51,401 bases of DNA from Opitutaceae bacterium (GTDB taxonomy: Bacteria > Verrucomicrobiota > Verrucomicrobiia > Opitutales > Opitutaceae). This document shows, one piece after another, positions 7,853-15,783 of the stretch (position 1 is its first letter; the number at the start of each line of letters is the position of its first letter). Location of the stretch: assembly GCA_947474995.1 (NCBI GenBank), contig CANJNJ010000016.1, forward strand, positions 1-51,401, in the 5' to 3' direction. The translations under genes and the position numbers were made by a program. Under the pieces are notes generated by a model, which was given only the letters and a program-made list of their open reading frames with translations, was not told where the DNA came from and ran no database searches.

Positions 7853-10063
7853 ATGAAAATCCCTCAGCACGTAGTGTTCTTGTTCGCGGCGCTCGCCGCC
7901 GGCGCCCCCTTGGGCGCCCAAACCAGCCCGACTCCCAGCAAAGATGAAGTCGTCCAACTGCCGGCGTTCTCGATCGCGTCGGATAAAGACACCGGCTACG
8001 TCGGAAAATCGGCCCTCAGTTCGACCCGCATCGCGGTCGACACCGCCGATCTGCCGCAGTCAGTTCAGGTGCTCAACAGTGCGTTCCTGAAGGCCGTGAA
8101 TCCGTTCATGATTTCCGACATCCTGAACTACGTCGGCGGTGCGCAAAACGGCGCGCTCAACTGGACCTCGGGTCGCAACAACATCCGCGGTTTCTCCGGT
8201 GACGGCGATTACACCGACGGCTTTGCGCCGCCAATGGCCACCGCGGTGGACTCCTCGATCTACGACCGCCTTGAAGTCATCAAGGGGCCCTCGACCATCT
8301 TCCTCGCGGCGGACGGTTCGCCCGGCGGCATCGTCAACAAAATCACCAAGAGCCCGCTCGCCACCCGGCAGACGACCCTGAGCCTGCAGGTGGGAACCTT
8401 CGACGCGAACCACTTCACGCTCGATACCACCGGGGCGATCACGAAGGACGCCAAGTTCCTCTACCGTTTTGTCGCGGGGATCCAATATTCCGACGGTTAT
8501 TACGACAGCACGTACATGCATCGCAACATGTTCATGCCGTCCCTCAGTTACCAATTCAGCCCCGACACCAAGGTTGAGCTGAAGATGATGCTCATCCAAA
8601 CGGCTTGGCCCTCCTATAACGGCCTGATGCTCGACCCGCGCACGTCGCGCGTGCTTGACGTCCCCGCCACCCGTTCGTCCTCGGAAGATTCGCCCTTCAA
8701 CTGGCGTCACGACGCCGTGGACCGCGTCTGGATCAACTTCACCTCGCGCCTCAACGAACACGTGGTCCTCCGGATCGCCGGCATGAATGCCTACGATCGC
8801 GCCGATCGGCTCGAGTCGCTCGCCAACACCTGGAATGACGGCGGCCGGGCCTGGAATGCGGCGACCACTCCCGCCAACTACAAGGGCGGCGCCTATCCGC
8901 GCACCACGACGGCCGACGACTCGACTAATCGCTATCGCGACATCCAGTCCGATTTGAATTTCAACTTCAAGACGGGTGCCGCCAATAACAGCCTGCTCGT
9001 CGGCGGCGAACTCCGGGACTCACCGTCCGCCCAAATCAACTACGCTGGCACCTCGTCGCCGTGGGATCCGTTCAACAAGACGGCCCCCACCGTCGTCGTG
9101 AACTACGCCGCCAAGAGCGGCTGGTCGCTCAACGGGAGCACCCTCGCCCGCATTTACGTCCTCGAAACGCTAAAGCTCTTCAATGATCGCCTGCTGCTCT
9201 CCTACGGCGCCACGCGCACGCGCGCCACGGGCATGACGACCAACGGCCTGACCAACGTGGTCACCACGCCGGAGTACATCGTCTTCAAAAACCTCAAGCA
9301 ATATGGCGCCGTCTTCAAAATCACGGAGGGCCTGAATCTCTTCGCGGGCTACAACGAAAATTACGCGCTCAATGGGGTCGGCACGGTCAACGGCGTCATC
9401 GGCGTCCCGCTCCCGCCCAAGGAGGGCAAGCAAAACGAGGTCGGCCTCAAGACGTCGCTGCTCAACAAGAAGCTGACCGTGAATGTCTCCTACTTCGACG
9501 TGCAGCAGCAAAACAACACGGTGCCCTCCTCGCCGCAGAATCCGCTCAATCCCCTCGTCCTGATTCCCGGCGTGGTCTCCCGCGGGTTTGACGGTGACGT
9601 CAACTACGAGTTCAGCCGCAATTTCTTCCTGATGGGTTCGTTTTCGTTGTACAAGGCCAAGTCCGTACTCGGGCCGGCCGCCAAGACGTTTAACCAGCCC
9701 TACACTGGGACGATCATCACCGACTCGATTCCGGTCGACAACACCTCTGAAAAAAGCGCGAGCCTCTTCGGCCTCTATCGCTTCACTGAAGGGGGTTTGA
9801 AAGGGCTCAACGTCGGCCTCGGGGTCAACACCCAGACCAAGCGAGCCATCACCGACAACGCCAACCAGGTTTGGTTCGGCTGGGTCCCCGGTCGCACGCT
9901 GATGAATGCCAACATCACCTATCGGCAAAACCAGCATCTAAACTACGGTCTGAATATCGATAACCTGCTCAACACGAAATATATTTATTCGGTGCGCAGC
10001 GTGAACGTCATCGTGCCCGGCCAGGCGATCAACGTGAAGTTCAGCGTCGACTATACGTTCTAA
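7853..10063 (+). CDS. TonB-dependent outer-membrane receptor
   Basis: Gated outer-membrane channel powered by TonB-ExbBD. The 736-residue protein begins with signal peptide MKIPQHVVFLFAALAAGAPLGAQ. A TonB-box-like stretch (VVQLPAFSIAS) follows, then a plug domain (about 60-175) with DLPQSVQVL, the INxRG-type NIRGFSGDG, RLEVIKGPSTIF and GSPGGIVNKITK. The rest is a 22-strand type barrel ending VKFSVDYTF, with the terminal aromatic residue used by the BAM machine. DLPQSVQVL and GGIVNKITK are typical of the siderophore-receptor (FhuA/FpvA-like) group. However, a LacI regulator next door points to a sugar or glycoside ligand. The ligand is not decided. Confidence 0.93.
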   Translation: MKIPQHVVFLFAALAAGAPLGAQTSPTPSKDEVVQLPAFSIASDKDTGYVGKSALSSTRIAVDTADLPQSVQVLNSAFLKAVNPFMISDILNYVGGAQNGALNWTSGRNNIRGFSGDGDYTDGFAPPMATAVDSSIYDRLEVIKGPSTIFLAADGSPGGIVNKITKSPLATRQTTLSLQVGTFDANHFTLDTTGAITKDAKFLYRFVAGIQYSDGYYDSTYMHRNMFMPSLSYQFSPDTKVELKMMLIQTAWPSYNGLMLDPRTSRVLDVPATRSSSEDSPFNWRHDAVDRVWINFTSRLNEHVVLRIAGMNAYDRADRLESLANTWNDGGRAWNAATTPANYKGGAYPRTTTADDSTNRYRDIQSDLNFNFKTGAANNSLLVGGELRDSPSAQINYAGTSSPWDPFNKTAPTVVVNYAAKSGWSLNGSTLARIYVLETLKLFNDRLLLSYGATRTRATGMTTNGLTNVVTTPEYIVFKNLKQYGAVFKITEGLNLFAGYNENYALNGVGTVNGVIGVPLPPKEGKQNEVGLKTSLLNKKLTVNVSYFDVQQQNNTVPSSPQNPLNPLVLIPGVVSRGFDGDVNYEFSRNFFLMGSFSLYKAKSVLGPAAKTFNQPYTGTIITDSIPVDNTSEKSASLFGLYRFTEGGLKGLNVGLGVNTQTKRAITDNANQVWFGWVPGRTLMNANITYRQNQHLNYGLNIDNLLNTKYIYSVRSVNVIVPGQAINVKFSVDYTF

Positions 10064-10088
10064 CCGCCGCGACAGGCTTCCGCAAAGC

Positions 10089-10136
10089 AACCCCTGGTTC
10101 ACGCCGGTTCGCCGCCGTCGGGCCAGGGGTTTTTTG
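10089..10136 (+). terminator. Rho-independent terminator after the receptor gene
   Basis: Perfect 9-bp stem AACCCCTGG (10089-10097) / CCAGGGGTT (10123-10131) with a 25-base loop, followed by five more Ts (10132-10135 and the last stem bases). It sits 25 bases past the receptor stop. Confidence 0.8.
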
Positions 10137-10365
10137 CGGGCGGGGGCTTCCCCCTGTCATTCGGAGACGGTCTCCAACCGAAGCCCGTTCGGTATTTCCT
10201 GCAGATGCACCCTCTCTTCCGCTCATTCTCGATTTTTCGCAGCGTCTGGAGAGAAGCGGGATTGAACCCGATCCATCCGACCGCTCCGAAACTGCGCCCG
10301 ACCCTCGCCCAGCCCCTCCCCGACATTGCCCTGCGACCCAAATCCCCCTTCACTGCGACACCCTG
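10137..10365. other. Leader region of the TPR gene
   Basis: Together with the terminator this makes a 302-base stretch without a gene. I see no clear promoter, RNA gene or repeat in it. Confidence 0.4.
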
Positions 10366-11166
10366 ATGCGCCGCCTCGTCCTAACCCTCGCCTTCGTCGC
10401 CGCGGGGTCATTGTCCGCGCATCCGGACATCGAGGAGGCCGTGAGCCGATTGAATGATGCGATCGCCGCCACGCCTGGCCGCGCGGCCCTCTATCTGGAG
10501 CGAGGACAACTCTACGCCCAGCACGACGACACGGTCTCGGCTGAGGCCAACTTTCTCCGTGCGGCGGAGCTTTCACCCCAACTGCCCGGGCTCGCCAAGG
10601 CGCGAGGTGCCCTGGCCCTGGTCACGGGCGAGTTTGCCGAAGCCAGGAACTTCCTCGATGCCGCGCTCAAGGAAAATCCTCCCGACGCGGAGGCGCTCGT
10701 CCTGCGCGGACGGACCCTGGCGAGTCTCAAATTCCGCGCCGCCGCCCTCGCCGACTTCAACACCGCCTTGGAAAGGCTGGTGCAGCCATCGCCCGAAATC
10801 TATCTCGCGCGGGCGGCGTTGCTGTCCGACCCCGCGGAAGCCATTCACAGCCTCGATGAGGGCCTCGAGCGGATTGGCGCCGTGCCTTCGCTCCTCCTGC
10901 GGGCGCTCGCGCTGGAAGAGTCCTCGGGGCGAATTGATGCCGCCGCGCGCCGGATTGATCAAATTAGTGCGCTGACGGAGCGGAGCGAAGGTTGGTTGAA
11001 GCGAAAAGGAGATCTGCTCAGCCGGGCCGGACACAAGGCGGAGGCCCGGACCGCCTACACGTCCGCCCTCGACGCCCTGGCGGCGTTGCCGACTTGGCTG
11101 CGCGACTCGCCGGAAAATCTCGCGCTCGCCACGGAGCTCAAACGCCTGATTTCGAACCCACCTTGA
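10366..11166 (+). CDS. Exported tetratricopeptide repeat protein
   Basis: A 266-residue protein with signal peptide MRRLVLTLAFVAAGSLSAHP. It is followed by helical repeats of the TPR type: ALYLERGQLYAQHDD, AEANFLRAAELSP, ARNFLDAALKENPPDAEAL, ALADFNTALERL and a last one near residue 235 (AYTSALDAL). TPRs are protein-protein scaffolds and no catalytic residues are seen. Its stop is 7 bases before the start of the phosphatase-like gene at 11174, so the two are almost certainly co-transcribed. The TPR protein may be a partner of that enzyme. No other function can be read from the sequence. Confidence 0.85.
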   Translation: MRRLVLTLAFVAAGSLSAHPDIEEAVSRLNDAIAATPGRAALYLERGQLYAQHDDTVSAEANFLRAAELSPQLPGLAKARGALALVTGEFAEARNFLDAALKENPPDAEALVLRGRTLASLKFRAAALADFNTALERLVQPSPEIYLARAALLSDPAEAIHSLDEGLERIGAVPSLLLRALALEESSGRIDAAARRIDQISALTERSEGWLKRKGDLLSRAGHKAEARTAYTSALDALAALPTWLRDSPENLALATELKRLISNPP

Positions 11167-11173
11167 ATTTTTC

Positions 11174-12505
11174 ATGAAACTCTCTCCTCTCTTCTTCTCC
11201 GTCGCCGTGCTCGTGGCACCCGCCCTGCGTGCCGCCACGACGATCACCCGAGGGCCGTACCTGCAGACCGCCACCCCGACCAGCATGGTGGTTCGCTGGC
11301 GCACCGACCTGACCGAACCCTCGGTCGTCAGCTATGGCTTGTCCGCGGCCGAACTCACCTCGACCGCCAAGGCGTCCGGCGTGGCGAGCGAACATATCGT
11401 GCAACTGAGCGCCCTGAAGCCGGCCACCCGCTATTTCTATACCGTGGGCGCCGAGCCCAGGAAACCGGCCGCGCGACCAGCAGGCGAGGACGCACCGGTG
11501 CCGCTCGGGGTCAGCAGTTTCACCACCCCACCGCAGCCTGGCACCAGTCTGCCCACGCGCGTCTGGGTGCTGGGTGACGCGGGCACGAAAACCGACACGC
11601 AGCGGGCGGTCCGCGATGCGTACTACAAATTCACCGGCACCCGCCCAACCGATCTCTGGCTGCTGCTGGGCGATAACGCCTACCCCGACGGCACCGATTA
11701 CGATTACCAGAAGGCGATCTTCGAAATCTACCCCGAGACACTCCGCACCGCTCCCGTCTGGCCCGCGGTCGGCAACCACGACGCAAAGAGTGCGAACTCC
11801 ATCACGCAGTCCGGTGTCTACTTCGACCTCTTCACGCTCCCCAGGCGCGGCCAGGCGGGGGGCGCGGCCTCCGGGACCGAGGCCTACTATGCGTTCGACT
11901 ACGCGAACTCGCATTTCATCTGTCTCGACTCGCATGACTCCGATCGCTCGGCCGAAGGGGCGATGATGCAATGGCTCAAAGCCGATCTCGCTTCGACCCG
12001 GCGCGAGTGGATCATCGCGTTCTTCCACCACCCGACGTACACCAAAGGGACCCACGACTCGGACAAGGACGCCGACAGTGAAGGCCGGATGAACGACATG
12101 CGCGCAATTTTTCTGCCGGTGCTCGAGGCGGGCGGCGTCGACCTCGTGCTCACCGGCCACTCCCACGTCTACGAACGCTCGTTTCTCCTCGATGGCCATT
12201 ATGGCAAGAGTCCGTCCTTTAACGCGGCCACCAACGTCAAACAGAAAGGTGACGGCCGGGCCGGCGGCGGTGGCGTCTATCTCAAGCCCCTCAGCCGGAC
12301 TCCGCACGCCGGCCAAGTGTCGGTGGTCACCGGCAGCGCCGGTCACGCCGGAGGCAGCACCGTGCCCCTCGGACATCCCGCCATGGTCTATGCCTTTAAC
12401 GAACCCGGCTCCGCGGTCGTCGACATCGACGGCCTCCGTCTCGAGTTGGTCTTCCTCAACGACAAGGGCGAAAAACGCGATTGGTTCAGCATGGTGAAAG
12501 AGTAA
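11174..12505 (+). CDS. Secreted purple-acid-phosphatase-like metallophosphoesterase
   Basis: A 443-residue exported enzyme with signal MKLSPLFFSVAVLVAPALRA. The purple acid phosphatase N-terminal fibronectin-like domain covers about 22-120 (ITRGPYLQTATPTSMVVRW). The calcineurin-type catalytic domain carries the five metal motifs in order: GDAG (134-137, family GDxG), GDNAY (166-170), GNHD (200-203), FFHHPTY and GHSHVYERS. This set, with Tyr170 after GDNA, matches purple acid phosphatases with a dinuclear metal centre. The probable role is release of phosphate from organic phosphate outside the cytoplasm. It follows the TPR gene by 7 bases, and a hairpin lies after the stop. Confidence 0.9.
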   Translation: MKLSPLFFSVAVLVAPALRAATTITRGPYLQTATPTSMVVRWRTDLTEPSVVSYGLSAAELTSTAKASGVASEHIVQLSALKPATRYFYTVGAEPRKPAARPAGEDAPVPLGVSSFTTPPQPGTSLPTRVWVLGDAGTKTDTQRAVRDAYYKFTGTRPTDLWLLLGDNAYPDGTDYDYQKAIFEIYPETLRTAPVWPAVGNHDAKSANSITQSGVYFDLFTLPRRGQAGGAASGTEAYYAFDYANSHFICLDSHDSDRSAEGAMMQWLKADLASTRREWIIAFFHHPTYTKGTHDSDKDADSEGRMNDMRAIFLPVLEAGGVDLVLTGHSHVYERSFLLDGHYGKSPSFNAATNVKQKGDGRAGGGGVYLKPLSRTPHAGQVSVVTGSAGHAGGSTVPLGHPAMVYAFNEPGSAVVDIDGLRLELVFLNDKGEKRDWFSMVKE

Positions 12506-12527
12506 ATTTTCGCACCGCGGAAATTCG

Positions 12528-12554
12528 CCGGGGTTTGGGCGCGCCGAACCCCGG
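12528..12554 (+). terminator. Hairpin after the phosphatase gene
   Basis: Perfect 8-bp stem CCGGGGTT (12528-12535) / AACCCCGG (12547-12554) whose 11-base loop holds GGCGCGCC. There is no T-run after it, so it may end transcription with Rho or protect the 3' end. Confidence 0.5.
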
Positions 12555-12594
12555 GATTGCCTGCCGGCTTCCTCCCGCCTAGTTCTTCGCCTTT

Positions 12595-14205
12595 ATGAGT
12601 GACGTTCCTTCCGGTCGCGAGCGGCCCGCGATGAGCTACGAGTCCATGGACTCGGCCATCCTTGGCGTCCTCATGGACAACATTCCGGATCGAATCTACT
12701 TCAAGGATATCGAGAGCCGATTCGTGCGCAACAACGCCGCCCACGCCCACTCGCTCGGCGCCGATTCTCCGGCCGAATGCGTCGGCAAGTCCGACTTCGA
12801 TTTCTTTTCGCGGGAACACGCCGAACGAGCCGTGGCCGACGAGCAGAAAATCATCCAGTCGGGCGAACCGATCATCGCGAAAATCGAGCGGCTCACCATG
12901 CGCGACGGCAAGCAAGGCTGGGCCTCGTCCACCAAGATGCCCTGGCGCGATTCCGCCGGAAACGTCATCGGCACGTTTGGCCTTTCCCGTGACGTCACCG
13001 CCACCAAGGACGCTGAGGAGCGCCTCCTGCATGAGCGCAATCTGCTCCAGACGATCATCGACCATCTCCCCTCGCGCATTTTCGTCAAGGACACCGCGTC
13101 GTGTTTCGTCCTCAACAACAAGGCGCACCTCGAGATGCTCGGCCTGAAAGCTCAGGCCGAGGCGCTCGGCAAAACCACCGCCGACTTTTTCCCCGGCGAG
13201 CGCGGCGAACAGGCGCTCATCGACGACCAAGTCGTGTTCCAGGGCACGCCGATCCTTAACCAGGAGAAATCCAATTTCGGCACCGAGGGGCGGATGCGCT
13301 GGGCCCTGACGACCAAGGTCCCGTTTCACGATGTCCGCGGCGGACTCGTCGGGCTCGTGGGCATCAGCCATGACATCACCCGGCGCAAGCTCGCCGAGGA
13401 GGAATTGCAACGCCGCACGACCGAGATGGAAACCGATCTCCGGATGGCGCGCCAGGTACAGGAGGCCTTTCTGGCCCGCGCCGACCCCGTGTTTCCGCGC
13501 GGCGTTTCACCCGCGGACAGCGCCCTGCGTTTCGCGCATCGCTATATTCCAGCCACCACGCTCGGCGGCGATTTCTTCGCCATCGTCCAACTCTCGGACA
13601 CGAAGTGCGGGGTGCTCGTGTGCGATGTGATGGGCCACGGCGTGCGGGCGGGATTACTCACCGCGCTCATCCGCGGCGTGGTCGAGGAAATGGGCCCGCG
13701 CGCCGCCGACCCGGTGCATGTGCTGGCGGAGATCAACCGCTGCCTGATGCCCATCGTCGAGCGCACCGGAGATCCCGTATTCGCCACGGCTTTTTTCGGG
13801 GTTATCGACGTGGTCACGCAACGGCTCGCCTACGCCAATGCCGGCCATCCCGCTCCCCTTGTCTTCCATGTTCGCACCGGCACGGTCGACCGCCTGGCCC
13901 CGGCGAACCCGGAACCGGCCGCCGGCCTCCTGGCTGACTTCGCCTACTCCCGGCAAGAATGCACCTTTCTCGCCGGCGATCACTTCCTCGGCTACACCGA
14001 CGGCATCCTCGAAGCCGCCAACAACGCGGGCGAGATGTTCGGAGAAAAGCGCATTCGCGACCAACTCCTCCAATCCCGTGGCCAGTCGAGCGCAGAGATC
14101 AGTGACCGAGTCCTGCGCGAGGTGAAGAACCACAGCGACCGCACGGTGTTCGAGGACGACGTGTGTCTCGTCGCCATCGAACGGGCCGGTGGAAGACAAA
14201 CCTGA
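12595..14205 (+). CDS. PAS-PAS-SpoIIE (PP2C) protein serine phosphatase
   Basis: A 536-residue cytoplasmic protein with two PAS/PAC sensor domains (about 17-140 and 145-270) that repeat the same words: IPDRIYFKD/LPSRIFVKD, IGTFGLSRDVT/VGLVGISHDIT. An ALAEEELQRRTTEME-type linker helix leads into a SpoIIE/RsbU PP2C domain (about 290-530) with TTLGGDFFA, the metal-binding CDVMGHGVRAG, YANAGHPAPL and DHFLGYTDGILEA, closing with FEDDVCLVAIE. Such proteins dephosphorylate an anti-anti-sigma factor. No anti-sigma kinase or STAS protein is nearby, so it is an orphan. A start at 12631 is also possible. No transmembrane segment is seen. Confidence 0.92.
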   Translation: MSDVPSGRERPAMSYESMDSAILGVLMDNIPDRIYFKDIESRFVRNNAAHAHSLGADSPAECVGKSDFDFFSREHAERAVADEQKIIQSGEPIIAKIERLTMRDGKQGWASSTKMPWRDSAGNVIGTFGLSRDVTATKDAEERLLHERNLLQTIIDHLPSRIFVKDTASCFVLNNKAHLEMLGLKAQAEALGKTTADFFPGERGEQALIDDQVVFQGTPILNQEKSNFGTEGRMRWALTTKVPFHDVRGGLVGLVGISHDITRRKLAEEELQRRTTEMETDLRMARQVQEAFLARADPVFPRGVSPADSALRFAHRYIPATTLGGDFFAIVQLSDTKCGVLVCDVMGHGVRAGLLTALIRGVVEEMGPRAADPVHVLAEINRCLMPIVERTGDPVFATAFFGVIDVVTQRLAYANAGHPAPLVFHVRTGTVDRLAPANPEPAAGLLADFAYSRQECTFLAGDHFLGYTDGILEAANNAGEMFGEKRIRDQLLQSRGQSSAEISDRVLREVKNHSDRTVFEDDVCLVAIERAGGRQT

Positions 14206-14261
14206 GCCGGCCCCCCACGCACCGAAACGAACGCACCGGCGGCCGAAAGGCTGGCATAAGC

Positions 14262-14376
14262 TTTGGCGTGCGGCGACTTGGTCGCCGCTTTCCACCGCGC
14301 GACCCGGCGTACTCCCGCGAAAAGCCACGAACTGAAGCTTGTCGCCAAAAGCGGCGCCGGGTCGCCGCACTCCAAA
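14262..14376. repeat. REP-like inverted pair at the phosphatase / esterase convergent junction
   Basis: A 30-base arm at 14262-14291 (TTTGGCGTGCGGCGACTTGG...) is mirrored by a 29-base arm at 14348-14376, with about six differences. Each arm itself contains the short palindrome GGCGAC...GTCGCC. The centre is 56 bases. This is the form of a paired repetitive extragenic palindrome and it sits between converging genes. Confidence 0.75.
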
Positions 14377-14700
14377 CAAGCGGCTCCCGGCGTGCAGGGC
14401 TACGACGAGAAAGTGCCTGACCGCCTGCTAGCGGGGCGCGTCCCGGCCCATGACCTTTGGTTTCCGGCCCGATTGCCGTCGATTACGGCCTGCGAAACGA
14501 CGACCGACCACAGGGGCCGAAGGTTGAAACGGGCAGGCTGGATGACAGGCCCGACCGACTCCGGCGCACCCATCTTCGCCTCCTCATCTCCCGCCGCGTG
14601 GAGCGGGCCGCCCGGCAAACACACGAGGAAGGGCCCGACGGCGAGCCTGGCCTGGTTCATCGTTTCCTTGGGTTTGAATTGCCGCGCCGTTCACGGAACA
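14377..14700. other. Gene-free stretch downstream of the esterase gene
   Basis: About 320 bases after the REP-like pair. A long plus-strand frame crosses it but continues as a shadow over the esterase gene on the other strand. I see no gene, promoter or RNA. Confidence 0.5.
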
Positions 14701-15747
14701 TCACGGACTCCGCCGGTCGCGAAAGTGTCGGGCCAGAAAGTCGTACACCACCGGCCGCAAGTCTCTCGGCAGCGCCGCGCCCCCAAGGTGCGGTGTCGTC
14801 TGCAGGTCAAACTGGTGCACCACGCCCGGCAGGAGTACGAGTTCATGCTCAACCCCTTTCTCGCCGAGAACCTTCGCCAGTTCGACCGCCTGCAGGTAGC
14901 TCACGATTGGGTCGGCCAGCCCATGAACAATCAGAACGGGAGGCGAACCCGCCGTCACGTGGTTGACCGGCGCAAACCGACCCCACCGCGCGGGATCCTG
15001 TTGTCGCGTCACGCCGAGCACCTCAGGGGTGTTGGCGTCGGCCCATTCTCCTGTCGCCTCTCCGGTCGCCTTGTCGACCGCCCGCCGGGTCAGCGGGTTC
15101 GTGATGCCGTAGAGGTCAACGATGGCCGACACCCGGCTAGAGATTCCCGGATAGGGCGCCGTGGGCTCAAAGTCAGGCTGATCGACGGTGAAGCCGGCCA
15201 AGAGCGCAAGGTGCGCACCGGCCGAAGTCCCCACGAGGGCGATCCGTTGCGGATCGATGTGATACTTCGCGGCGTTGGCCCGCAAAAACCGGATCGCATT
15301 CTTGCAGTCATGCAAATTGGTCGGCCAGGCGCCGGGACCGAGACGATAGTTGGCGTTGGCACAGACGTAACCCGCTTGGGCGAGCTGCACGGACACGTTG
15401 ATATCCCGGGCCTGGCCCTTGTCGCCCGAAACCCACCCGCCACCATGCACGTAGACCACCGCTGGCCGGAGTGGCGGCACCACGGGAGGTTTCCCCGACT
15501 CCTCCCCGCCGGCTGGACTCGCCGTCAGCAGGACGGGCGGAAAATAGAGATCGAGCTTCTCGGCCCGGCCGGCCTCGAGGAAACCGACATCCCGGACCAC
15601 GCGCACCTCTGGAATCACGAGCGCGTTGGATTCCATCGACGCCTGAGCTCCAGCGCACTCCGGCACGACGCACGCCGCGACCAAATACAGCCAGGAGGCG
15701 GGCAAGAGTCGGCGGCCACCAGAGCGGTCGGAGTAGAATATGAGCAT
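14701..15747 (-). CDS. Secreted alpha/beta-hydrolase (BD-FAE / carboxylesterase type)
   Basis: A 348-residue exported esterase. A hydrophobic signal-like segment lies at about residues 13-35. The oxyanion motif is HGGGW (101-105), and the nucleophile is Ser175 in GTSAGAH, preceded by DPQRIALVG. The acid is the Asp of HGLADPIV and the base is the His of GVVHQFD. This arrangement fits the hormone-sensitive-lipase-like and feruloyl/acetyl-xylan esterase group. The gene starts 36 bases after the end of the giant TonB-dependent receptor at 15784, on the same strand. The two probably form one transcript, with the esterase trimming a ligand that the receptor imports. The natural substrate is unknown. 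Confidence 0.88.
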   Translation of the reverse strand: MLIFYSDRSGGRRLLPASWLYLVAACVVPECAGAQASMESNALVIPEVRVVRDVGFLEAGRAEKLDLYFPPVLLTASPAGGEESGKPPVVPPLRPAVVYVHGGGWVSGDKGQARDINVSVQLAQAGYVCANANYRLGPGAWPTNLHDCKNAIRFLRANAAKYHIDPQRIALVGTSAGAHLALLAGFTVDQPDFEPTAPYPGISSRVSAIVDLYGITNPLTRRAVDKATGEATGEWADANTPEVLGVTRQQDPARWGRFAPVNHVTAGSPPVLIVHGLADPIVSYLQAVELAKVLGEKGVEHELVLLPGVVHQFDLQTTPHLGGAALPRDLRPVVYDFLARHFRDRRSP

Positions 15748-15783
15748 GGGAACATGAGTTTTCGGGTGGCGCGCTGCCGGTGA

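Noticed and set aside
14263-15783. 506-codon plus-strand frame over the esterase and the REP-like repeat
   Set aside because: Most of it is antisense to the esterase with its catalytic motifs; the remainder covers a repeat.
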